Shown here: positions 1 to 7,180 of the stretch, piece after piece
Layout of the letters: every line of letters starts with the position of its first letter
How positions within the stretch are numbered: the first letter of the stretch is position 1
Source of the DNA: Paenibacillus terrigena DSM 21567
GTDB taxonomy: Bacteria; Bacillota; Bacilli; Paenibacillales; Paenibacillaceae
NCBI RefSeq assembly: GCF_000374845.1
Contig: NZ_KB895414.1
Span: forward strand, 620,001-684,000
Length of the DNA: 64,000 nt
Direction: 5' to 3'
Position numbers and translations under genes: made by a program
The notes under the pieces: model-generated
The model's database searches: none
What the model was told of the DNA's origin: nothing
What the model saw: the letters and a program-made list of their open reading frames with translations, nothing else

Positions 1-51
1 ATAAGTATCGAGGACGATGTTATATCCGTTCAGTTGATATTGATGAATCAT
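1..51 (-). CDS. scfB: SCIFF radical SAM maturase, N-terminus only (cut by window edge)
   Basis: Seventeen codons are visible, from ATG at 51 to the left edge, beginning MIHQYQLNGYNIVLD. This is the characteristic opening of the SCIFF-peptide maturase, a radical SAM/SPASM enzyme that forms thioether crosslinks in the six-cysteine peptide. A ribosome binding site AAAGGAGC lies at about 65-72, 13 bases upstream. The gene follows the SCIFF precursor on the same strand, the usual order. Nothing of the catalytic domain is in the window, so identity rests on this short N-terminus plus the adjacent precursor; together they are convincing. Confidence 0.85.
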   Translation of the reverse strand, partial: MIHQYQLNGYNIVLDTY

Positions 52-92
52 ACTGCTAATCAAGCTCCTTTGCCTACATGCTGACACGGGTT

Positions 93-127
93 AAAAAATA
101 GCCGCCCATCTACAGCGCAGTGGGCGG
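93..127 (-). terminator. Intrinsic terminator or attenuator between scfA and scfB
   Basis: On the minus strand a 7-bp stem CCGCCCA/TGGGCGG (121-127 with 102-108) with a 12-base loop is followed by CTATTTTTTAA. It sits between the precursor stop and the maturase ribosome binding site, so it probably reduces maturase transcription relative to the precursor. Confidence 0.7.
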
Positions 128-140
128 TGAACTCCAAATC

Positions 141-290
141 CTATTTGTTCATTGCGTTTTCACAACGCTGATTTGCTACTCCACAGGAAGTTTTGCAAGC
201 AGACTGGCAAGATGTCTGGCATGCGCCGCATCCGCCGTGTTTTGCGGTATCCATCAGTGTTCGTGTGCTTAGTGTTACGATTCTTTTCAT
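141..290 (-). CDS. scfA: Six-cysteine ranthipeptide precursor SCIFF
   Basis: A 49-residue peptide (50 if the upstream ATG at 293 is used). It contains the hallmark segment GGCGACQTSCQSACKTSC followed by a sixth cysteine near the C-terminus, that is, six Cys within about 24 residues. This matches the SCIFF family (six Cys in forty-five), the substrate of ScfB, which links cysteine sulfurs to neighbouring alpha-carbons. A ribosome binding site AGAGGAG is at about 301-308. The maturase begins 89 bases downstream. The product's role is unsettled; in some clostridia ranthipeptides have been linked to cell-density signalling. SCIFF is best known from Clostridia, so its presence in what looks like a Paenibacillus-type genome is notable. 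Confidence 0.93.
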   Translation of the reverse strand: MKRIVTLSTRTLMDTAKHGGCGACQTSCQSACKTSCGVANQRCENAMNK

Positions 291-418
291 CATGAATAAC
301 TCCTCTGCCATTTCAATTCGTTCAAACCACTAAAGATAACAATGTGAATGATTTCACTTTTTTACCTTTAACAAGGGTAACAACGACCATGGATGGACGT
401 CAATCAAATAGATCACAC

Positions 419-2371
419 CTAAATCACCGTCAGACGGCTATCGCCTTCCGACCGAAGCAGAGTGACAACATGCATGGAAAGCCGGAACGATGGCCTATCA
501 ATATGGAGAGCAGGATCAGATTGCTTGGTATAATGAAAGTTCCGGAGGCAGCTGGGCTGAGGAGACGCGGGGGGCGGGGCTTCGTGCCACAGGCAGCCAC
601 CCAACCTTCCGCATAGACGATCCTGGCTTCCGTCTTGTCCGTTCGACCTAACCATAGAGAAGACACGGCGGTTGTTTCCGTGTCTTCTAACGTTGCCCCC
701 TGTAATCCGATCCGCTTGAAATAAATCTTTCCCTTCCGCATCCAACAATGGACCAAATCTCAGTTCGAAATCCTTGTTCTTGTCAAAATGATTTGCAGGT
801 ACCAGCAACACCGCCATCGTCTCTATACTTTCTCCCGATTCTAATTCCTCCTTGGTCTTGGGCGCTAATGCTTGCGTCGCCTTCACTGTAGCTGAGGATT
901 GCGGCAGCCCGAGCATCAAGGATAAATCACTGAGCCGGATGGTCTCGGGCGAAGCATTCTGAATCCGGTATTTCGCGGTAAGAGCGATAATTCCTTGATC
1001 ACCGAACCCTTTGAAGGAGTCGCTATGAGCTGAATCGATCTTTAGCTTAGCCCATTGATATCCTTCGAGCGTAATCTTGATGTTACTCACTTGATTGCTT
1101 CGCTTCGGCTCGAAGGTGAAGAGCACCTGCTTCTCGGCAATGTTCCGCGTCGTTAGCAGATCGGAATAAGGCTGTTGTTCTTGCGGCTTCAGGGTGCTGC
1201 CCTTCTCATCCTTTAGCAGAAAGTCACGCCCGCCAATTCGCAGCATGTTAACGCTCGGTTGCTCGGGCAAGAAAAAGAAGAGCTTTTTCGTTGTACCATC
1301 TTTATATTTGAGCAAGAGCGTATAGTCCGTAATCGTATAGGTTCCCGAGGAATTGGATTCTGAACCAACGCTGGTGGAAACGCCGGATTTATCGCCGCTA
1401 TCTGAGCCGTCAGACGTAAAGCCGGTGAAGCTGCTGTCCACGAAGGTCCCGTCTTTATTGAACGTATACGTTAATGAACTTGCCAATCCACTGCCGAGCG
1501 TACTCGACGTATAGCTGAAAGATTCGTATTTGCCTTGCAGCTTCAGCCCGCTGACTGGTGAATATTTGGTATACTTATCGCCATCAATCTCCAGCTCTTT
1601 ATCCGAAATGACTTTATACGAATACGATTTTCCATTGTTCAGCGTGATCGTATTGTCTTTGATTTCATAAGACAGACATGCATCACGGTTGCAGTCAAGT
1701 GCATCGATACCGCCATCCGGGAATGCCGTAGCCACCTGTGTATCGTTGACGAAGTAGTAATAGTCCCAGCACAGATTAGGACACCCGCGAAGTCCACCGA
1801 CATCCATTTCCCAATGGGCATAGAAATTCCGAGGCACGCCTTGCTCGGCGGTCGGAACCCCTTTATTGACTTCTTCTTGAGCAGCGGCTTTCGTTAACCC
1901 CGACTGTTCAATATACGCCTCACTATAAATACTTATCAATTGCTGATCACTGTTCCAACCTACTACCGCACCCGTCGCTTCCCCAACAAAACGCAGCGGT
2001 ACTAACGTATGACCATTCACCGTCGTTCCCGATGTTGTTAACGCAACCGATTTCCCATCAATCAGAGCCGTATGGCTGTTAAGTTTCAGCGCGAATGTCT
2101 TACTCTCTTTTTTCCCGCTAACCGTCTCCGTCTTGGCATCCCACGTTATCTCAATCCCTAGCGACTCGAACAGCGTTCGAAGCTGTACCAAGGTCGTGCC
2201 ATTCCGCATGAGCGGTTGAACAGTAAACGTAACCGGCTGCTGATCTACATACACTTCGATCCGATCACCTTTGGCTTCTGCAACGGACGGTTTGCCGAGT
2301 AGCCATATGGTCGCAAGCATGATGATACACATCAAAATGATGGACAGTTTCTTATTCCTAATCTCTAACAA
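419..2371 (-). CDS. Secreted copper-amine-oxidase-N-type stalk domain protein, C-terminus probably frameshifted
   Basis: The frame gives 650 residues from a TTG start at 2371 with AAGGAGAG about 8 bases upstream; the nearby ATG is out of frame. Residues 1-35 form a signal peptide ending in AEA. Residues about 36-155 are a Cu_amine_oxidN1-like 'stalk' domain (GTTLVQLRTLFESLG, GHTLVPLRFVGEATGA), common in Paenibacillus secreted proteins. The rest is a beta-rich extracellular region with a four-Cys segment (RGCPNLCWDYYY, then DCNRDAC) and no catalytic signature I recognise. The last 75 or so residues are arginine/proline-rich and unlike the rest. They begin at a G5 run (696-700); one extra G would give the ending ITGGQR-stop just before a hairpin at 658-688. 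I therefore think the native stop is near 687. Confidence 0.7.
   Translation of the reverse strand: MLEIRNKKLSIILMCIIMLATIWLLGKPSVAEAKGDRIEVYVDQQPVTFTVQPLMRNGTTLVQLRTLFESLGIEITWDAKTETVSGKKESKTFALKLNSHTALIDGKSVALTTSGTTVNGHTLVPLRFVGEATGAVVGWNSDQQLISIYSEAYIEQSGLTKAAAQEEVNKGVPTAEQGVPRNFYAHWEMDVGGLRGCPNLCWDYYYFVNDTQVATAFPDGGIDALDCNRDACLSYEIKDNTITLNNGKSYSYKVISDKELEIDGDKYTKYSPVSGLKLQGKYESFSYTSSTLGSGLASSLTYTFNKDGTFVDSSFTGFTSDGSDSGDKSGVSTSVGSESNSSGTYTITDYTLLLKYKDGTTKKLFFFLPEQPSVNMLRIGGRDFLLKDEKGSTLKPQEQQPYSDLLTTRNIAEKQVLFTFEPKRSNQVSNIKITLEGYQWAKLKIDSAHSDSFKGFGDQGIIALTAKYRIQNASPETIRLSDLSLMLGLPQSSATVKATQALAPKTKEELESGESIETMAVLLVPANHFDKNKDFELRFGPLLDAEGKDLFQADRITGGNVRRHGNNRRVFSMVRSNGQDGSQDRLCGRLGGCLWHEAPPPASPQPSCLRNFHYTKQSDPALHIDRPSFRLSMHVVTLLRSEGDSRLTVI
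658..688 (-). terminator. Hairpin inside the annotated 3' end of the stalk protein
   Basis: A perfect 11-bp inverted repeat AGAAGACACGG/CCGTGTCTTCT with a 9-base loop. It directly follows an out-of-frame TAG at 687-689. There is only a weak T-rich tail (TCTTCTCTATGGTT), so it is a terminator candidate rather than a certain one. Confidence 0.4.
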
Positions 2372-2573
2372 AGCATTTCTCTCCTTCCTCCTTTTGGATA
2401 CCCCATCATTTTATTTAATAATTGTACCTAACAGACCTATAATCATGCCTAAAAAGCGGGGAAATTCCCGAATTGTTTTAATTGACAATTTATCCCTATT
2501 CACATAGTATGTAATTTAACAAACATCTAATTTAGTGTTTATTAAATCACCTTTAAGTGTGGGAGGAACGTAT

Positions 2574-3215
2574 ATGACAACGTTAGGCATCCTCGGTGTG
2601 ACTCATGATCCTGTACTTCGAGAGAAATACAATTTATCTTTAGACTTCATTCAAGAGTTAATTGTGGAATTTAATCCGGATGTGATTTGTGGGGAGGTAC
2701 TTCCTGCGAGTTGGGAGCAATATCTACAAGATCCTACGCATCAAGGGTATTGGGGAGAGCCTGCCAGTGAATATTGGGATTTAATCTTTCCGCTCTGTAA
2801 AGAGAAATCATTCGATTTTGTCCCTATTGATTGGGTCGAGCTTGATGTCTGGATGGATTTCGACCCGTTCCAATCTTTTGACGAATTTCAAAGACAAGCA
2901 TTGAATGATGAGTTGGAACAATGGTTCCAAAGACAACTGTCAACATGGGATACAAGTTCGATTCCGTTAAATGGTGCAGCTTATGACACGATTACGAAGC
3001 AGAAATACGAATGGTTAGAACAGATCAATCCGCAAGCGCATCTCTTCCGGTGGGTGTGTCGACACCTCATCATGATTCAGCGAATCAAGAACGCGACGAA
3101 GCTGCACGCTGGGAAACGAATTTTGTGCATTGTAGGTGCAGATCATAATCATGCGTTATATGAAGGACTTATCGCCGAACAGGACATCGAGCTCGTTTAT
3201 CCATTAAGGAAATAA
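2574..3215 (+). CDS. Hypothetical protein, possibly TraB/GumN (TIKI)-superfamily
   Basis: A 213-residue cytosolic protein; ATG at 2574 is preferred over an upstream in-frame start because GGGAGG lies 8 bases before it. No signal peptide or membrane segment is seen. It begins TTLGILGVTHDPVLREKY and ends with GKRILCIVGADHNHALYEGL. An N-terminal G-x-x-H and a C-terminal G-A-x-H-x-x-x-L pattern resembles TraB/GumN/TIKI-type putative metalloproteases, but this is a motif-level guess. The protein is rich in acidic and aromatic residues. It is monocistronic, converging with the acetyltransferase that follows. Function unknown. Confidence 0.6.
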   Translation: MTTLGILGVTHDPVLREKYNLSLDFIQELIVEFNPDVICGEVLPASWEQYLQDPTHQGYWGEPASEYWDLIFPLCKEKSFDFVPIDWVELDVWMDFDPFQSFDEFQRQALNDELEQWFQRQLSTWDTSSIPLNGAAYDTITKQKYEWLEQINPQAHLFRWVCRHLIMIQRIKNATKLHAGKRILCIVGADHNHALYEGLIAEQDIELVYPLRK

Positions 3216-3228
3216 ATAACATACAAAT

Positions 3229-3256
3229 ACAATAAAGAGGGGCACCAAACCCCTCT
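3229..3256 (-). terminator. Intrinsic terminator for the minus-strand acetyltransferase
   Basis: Stem AGAGGGG/CCCCTCT (3236-3242 with 3250-3256), followed on the minus strand by TTTATTGTATTTG. It lies between two convergent genes and may serve both. Confidence 0.65.
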
Positions 3257-3266
3257 ACCTAACTTA

Positions 3267-4142
3267 TTAAGCCGTCGATGTCATCGGATGTTTAACATGT
3301 ACCGGATAATGATGGTCACCATTCGTCCTTACGAATAGTCCTCCCGGATAGCTAGCCTTATTCAGTACGAGATCAGGATCATCAGGCGTGTAATGAAATG
3401 TTATTTTTTTCGTATCACGCCCTGCGATCTTCGTAAGTATATTTTGCGTATGAATCTCCTGCGTGTGGACCATATCGAAAACATCCATATGATGATTCTC
3501 TTTCTTATACACTACAATGACATTCTCTTCTTCCAGGTAGTACATATCCTCTCGGAAAACGTTCAAGCCATAAAACATGAAAATCCCTCGCGTGTGGTCC
3601 GTTCCTAAGCGCTTCGAAACCGGTAATCTCTCCGATTCGAATTGATAGATCAGATGCAGATCCTCCGCTCGACTCACATTCAGTTTTCGAATCCGGGTAG
3701 GCTCAATCTCCCTCGGGGTAAAGTCCATCGTAAACAGATGTTCTTCTATGGCTTTAAACCCAAACTTCGGGTAGAAATCCAGAACCGAATCATTCGCAAA
3801 AAGATACATGACATCATATTGGTTCTCATAATCTTCTAGCACTTTGTTCATTAAGCTTGTGGACAACCCTTGCCCTCGGTAGTCCGGATGTGTCATAACG
3901 GTTCCGATTTGTATCGCGCTTTTCTTGTCACCATCTATCACTAAATCAAGTAGGTTCACCGAGACATTTGCAACCACTTGGTCCCCTTGCGCAAATGAAT
4001 ACGGAATGAATCGTTCATTCCAAAAGCCCTTCTGGTACCATTCTTCAAAGCTTATCTCAAACGTACGATGAGCAAGCTCCGAGAAACTCTTCCTAAGCAC
4101 ATCATCATGTTTATAATCCTTCACAAACCGAGGTTCTTGCAC
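3267..4142 (-). CDS. GNAT-family N-acetyltransferase (two-domain)
   Basis: A 291-residue protein if translation starts at GTG 4142, which has GGAGGGAGG 6 bases upstream. The frame is open further to 4232, but the extra 30 residues have no good ribosome binding site. The N-terminal half carries the acetyl-CoA binding signature of GNAT enzymes (GTVMTHPDYRGQGLSTSLM) and a typical LFANDSVLDFYPKFGF segment. The C-terminal half is a second domain that could bind substrate. The acetyl acceptor cannot be told from sequence. The gene is transcribed alone, divergently from the serine hydrolase at 4290. Confidence 0.85.
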   Translation of the reverse strand: MQEPRFVKDYKHDDVLRKSFSELAHRTFEISFEEWYQKGFWNERFIPYSFAQGDQVVANVSVNLLDLVIDGDKKSAIQIGTVMTHPDYRGQGLSTSLMNKVLEDYENQYDVMYLFANDSVLDFYPKFGFKAIEEHLFTMDFTPREIEPTRIRKLNVSRAEDLHLIYQFESERLPVSKRLGTDHTRGIFMFYGLNVFREDMYYLEEENVIVVYKKENHHMDVFDMVHTQEIHTQNILTKIAGRDTKKITFHYTPDDPDLVLNKASYPGGLFVRTNGDHHYPVHVKHPMTSTA

Positions 4143-4289
4143 GAATATCCCTCCCTCCACTTTCGTCAACATCATGGTATCACACTCATGTGATATACAT
4201 AGGCAGAGTTTATTTATATTTGTTTTGGACACTTGGAAGGTCGTATCAGGTAGAATATCGAAATCAATAAGTAAAGGGAGGCGAGAGGA

Positions 4290-5738
4290 TTGGACCTACC
4301 AACCGATTACCCGGAGAATCACGGACTTTCTTCACAAGCTCTAACCCATCTTTATGCTGCAATCGAAAAACAAAGTTTAGCCGTAAATACATTTATTTTG
4401 ATACAAGACGGCAGCGTTACCTCGAAATTCGCGCGCTCCCCTTATCGGCTAGATTGTCCGCAGCTGTTATTTTCGCTGAGTAAGAGCATCACTTCCCTTG
4501 CTGTGGGGATCGCCTGGGATCACAGTCTATTAAGTTTGGAAGATAAGGTCATATCTTTCTTTCCAGAGCGGCTTCCTGATCCTATTTCACCGAATTTATC
4601 GAAGATGACGATACACCATCTACTATCCATGAACGCAGGACACCATGAGGATATTTATGCTGCTGTTGCGCAAGAAGAGGACTGGGTGAGCGCTTTTTTA
4701 TCCTTAGAGGTCGAACATGAACCTGGAACGCATTACCGTTACAGCACGCATTCTACCTATTTGTTGGCCGCCATTTTAGAGACAGTCACGGGGCAAAATG
4801 TAATAGATTTTCTTATGCCGACACTGTTTGATCCATTAGGAATACCACGGCCTACATGGGAAACCTGTCCGAGAGGGGTGACCGCCGGCGGAATGGGGTT
4901 AAGTCTATCGACGGAGAGCATCGCGAAGATTGGCCTCATGCTCTTAGATCAAGGCGTTTACGCAGGGAAGAGAATACTCTCCGAGCAGTACATTCGGCTT
5001 GCGACGTCCGAACAAAGCGATAACCGCTTAGGCGCGACGCGTATCGATTCCGCACAAGGCTACGGCTACCAGATCCATCTGTGTCGACGTGGGTGTTATC
5101 GGGGGGATGGTGGCTTTGGACAGCTTTGTTTTGTTGCGCCTGAACAGAAGCTTGTGATTGCAGCAACATCAAGCTTCCAGAGTATGAATCAATTGCAGAC
5201 ACTACTCGATTTAATTTATAAGCATATATTCGATCGATTAGACAAGAGCGATTCGCTTACTCCTGAGAACCGAATTGCATTACAATACCAGCTTTCTAAA
5301 ATGAATAATTCAGCGCGTCCTTCGCAGTCCGTCCCTTCGAAGATGCCTGATATCCATCAGCATAGGTATGCTCTGCAGCCTAACCCCTCCGGCCTTCGAA
5401 CCGTGGCATTCACGCAGCAGGATACAACGCTAACGGTGCATTTTATCTACGGGGATTCGAGAGATCAATTACTGCCTTTCGACTTCACTAGCCCCCTTCA
5501 CGCAACAAGCGTCTTCAACAAAGACTTATCGATATGTTCACAGGAGGTTGTCACCTATGCATCATGGCAGAGTCACGACACCTTACAGCTCACACTGTTC
5601 TATATTGAAACGCCCTACGTGGTCACCTATACCATCGTATTCCAAGGCGGGGCCATCGATTTCCAGTTCGACATCAATGTATCCCTGAATATATCTGAAT
5701 ATTGTGTTACAGGGGTTTTATTACACGACCAAACTTAA
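4290..5738 (+). CDS. Serine hydrolase, beta-lactamase/esterase (class C-like) family
   Basis: A 482-residue protein with a TTG start at 4290, chosen because AAAGGGAGGCGAGAGGA precedes it. The S-x-x-K motif of this fold is S62-L-S-K65, with Y-S-T in HYRYSTHSTYLL as the probable second motif and GDGGFGQ in the third-motif region. Residues 1-340 are the catalytic domain and 350-482 a beta-rich C-terminal extension. There is no signal peptide, so it is probably cytosolic and more likely an esterase or peptidase than a resistance beta-lactamase. An acetyltransferase follows after 15 bases and is likely co-transcribed. Confidence 0.85.
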   Translation: MDLPTDYPENHGLSSQALTHLYAAIEKQSLAVNTFILIQDGSVTSKFARSPYRLDCPQLLFSLSKSITSLAVGIAWDHSLLSLEDKVISFFPERLPDPISPNLSKMTIHHLLSMNAGHHEDIYAAVAQEEDWVSAFLSLEVEHEPGTHYRYSTHSTYLLAAILETVTGQNVIDFLMPTLFDPLGIPRPTWETCPRGVTAGGMGLSLSTESIAKIGLMLLDQGVYAGKRILSEQYIRLATSEQSDNRLGATRIDSAQGYGYQIHLCRRGCYRGDGGFGQLCFVAPEQKLVIAATSSFQSMNQLQTLLDLIYKHIFDRLDKSDSLTPENRIALQYQLSKMNNSARPSQSVPSKMPDIHQHRYALQPNPSGLRTVAFTQQDTTLTVHFIYGDSRDQLLPFDFTSPLHATSVFNKDLSICSQEVVTYASWQSHDTLQLTLFYIETPYVVTYTIVFQGGAIDFQFDINVSLNISEYCVTGVLLHDQT

Positions 5739-5753
5739 AAAAGGAGCGATCCA

Positions 5754-6308
5754 ATGCTGATCCACGGAACGAACATCGATATAAAGCTTGTTGGGGTGTC
5801 TGATGCGCAGGCCCTTCTTGCTCTTCAAGTGAAGAATAAAGATTTTTTCCAAGTATTCTCAGGTAAACGAGACGAGCATTTCTATACGTATCAAGGACAA
5901 GTCGATCGCATTCTTAACACGCTGGAGTCTCAAAAGAACGGTACAAGATATCTTTTTCTAATCCAATCACGCAATACAGGAGAATTGATCGGTGAAGTGA
6001 TGTTATATAAGGTCGTTCGTGAAAATCTAGAAAGCTGTGGAATTGGCTACACATTGGATCAAGATCAGAATGGAAAAGGATACATGACGGAAGCGGTCAA
6101 GCTGGTGGTGAACTACGCTTTTACGGAACTGAAGCTTCATCGGATCGAAGCCGGGGTTATGCCGCATAATACCGGATCCATCAAAGTGATGCAAAAAGCT
6201 GGTTTCACCCAAGAAGGATTAGCCAGAAAAAATGTAAACATCAATGGACGATGGGAAGATCATCTGACATTTGCCATACTCGAAGAAGATGTTATCGGGC
6301 AAATCTGA
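5754..6308 (+). CDS. RimJ/RimL-type GNAT acetyltransferase
   Basis: 184 residues with a ribosome binding site AAGGAGCG 7 bases before the ATG. The GNAT core is clear: GYTLDQDQNGKGYMTEAVKL followed by LHRIEAGVMPHNTGSIKVMQ and KAGFTQEG. This arrangement is typical of the RimJ/RimL ribosomal-protein acetyltransferase group, which also includes many enzymes acting on amino acids or antibiotics. It lies 15 bases after the serine hydrolase stop and ends before a strong hairpin, so the two genes form an operon. Substrate not predictable. Confidence 0.85.
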   Translation: MLIHGTNIDIKLVGVSDAQALLALQVKNKDFFQVFSGKRDEHFYTYQGQVDRILNTLESQKNGTRYLFLIQSRNTGELIGEVMLYKVVRENLESCGIGYTLDQDQNGKGYMTEAVKLVVNYAFTELKLHRIEAGVMPHNTGSIKVMQKAGFTQEGLARKNVNINGRWEDHLTFAILEEDVIGQI

Positions 6309-6321
6309 ATTAATGAACATG

Positions 6322-6366
6322 AAGCGCCTTGCAGTTTCAGAGACATTCCTAGCCGCAAGGCGCCTT
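6322..6366. terminator. Bidirectional terminator between convergent genes
   Basis: Inverted repeat GCGCCTTGC (6324-6332) and GCAAGGCGC (6355-6363), with a TTTC tail on the plus strand. It separates the acetyltransferase from the response regulator. Confidence 0.6.
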
Positions 6367-6391
6367 TCAATATTTCCAAAGCTTCACCGTA

Positions 6392-7180
6392 CTAAATGTC
6401 CTTCTCCCCGAAATAATCCAGGTATTTGCTAGGTGTGCCGTGGGCGTATTTCTTGAAGATACTGATAAAATATTTATAGTCGCTGAAGCCGATATCCTGT
6501 GCGATCGTATAGACTTTGCCGTCCCCCGCTTTTAATAAATCGATCGACTTTTGGATGCGGTAGCGATTAAGGAATTCATTGAACGTATAACTGGTCTCGG
6601 CCTTGAATTTTTGATTCAAGTAATAAGCGCTTAAGCCAAGCTCTTCAACCAGGTCATGAATGCTGATTTTTTGGGCGTAATTCTCTTGCACATAGGCGAT
6701 CATCTTGGATACATACTTCGAAGTCTTCGTCTCTTTCTCCAGAAACCGACTGTTAATGATCTCCTCTTTCTCTTGCGGATGATTAGAAATAATCTCGTAT
6801 TTGCGGAGAAGGTCCACTTTGGCCTTCGCCGACTCCAAGGCTGCGATGAGCTGGTCGTCCTCTAGCGGCTTCACGAGAAACTCGGTCACACCTAACTGAA
6901 TGGCCTGCTTCGCCAAATGAAATTCATTATAACCCGAGATAATGATGCTGCTGAAGGTATGCTTCTCAAGACCCTCACGAATCATGGAGATGCCGTCCAT
7001 AATGGGCATGTTAATGTCCGTAATCACGATATCAGGCTTGTATTCGCAGATTTTCTGCAGCCCATCTTGTCCGTTCAGCCCCTCCTCGATCACAATACAA
7101 TCATATTTCAACCAATCGATACTAAATCGAATGCCCCGTCTTATCATATCTTCATCTTCAACAAGCAGCACTTTAAACAT
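6392..7180 (-). CDS. Response regulator, receiver plus AraC-type HTH (YesN-like)
   Basis: 262 residues from ATG 7180 with GAAAGGAG 8 bases upstream; the GTG at 7189 sits within this ribosome binding site spacing and is less likely. The receiver domain has the acidic pocket VEDED and the phosphoacceptor D55 in IVITDINMPIMDG. The C-terminal 100 residues are an AraC double helix-turn-helix (KISIHDLVEELGLSAYYL; GFSDYKYFISIFKKYAHGTP). It overlaps the histidine kinase stop by 8 bases, indicating translational coupling. With the ABC genes upstream on the same strand, it most likely controls uptake of the transported solute. Confidence 0.95.
   Translation of the reverse strand: MFKVLLVEDEDMIRRGIRFSIDWLKYDCIVIEEGLNGQDGLQKICEYKPDIVITDINMPIMDGISMIREGLEKHTFSSIIISGYNEFHLAKQAIQLGVTEFLVKPLEDDQLIAALESAKAKVDLLRKYEIISNHPQEKEEIINSRFLEKETKTSKYVSKMIAYVQENYAQKISIHDLVEELGLSAYYLNQKFKAETSYTFNEFLNRYRIQKSIDLLKAGDGKVYTIAQDIGFSDYKYFISIFKKYAHGTPSKYLDYFGEKDI

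Noticed and set aside
4290-5738. Antibiotic-resistance beta-lactamase.
   Set aside because: No signal peptide and no class A/C-specific motif set beyond SxxK; esterase/peptidase relatives are more likely.
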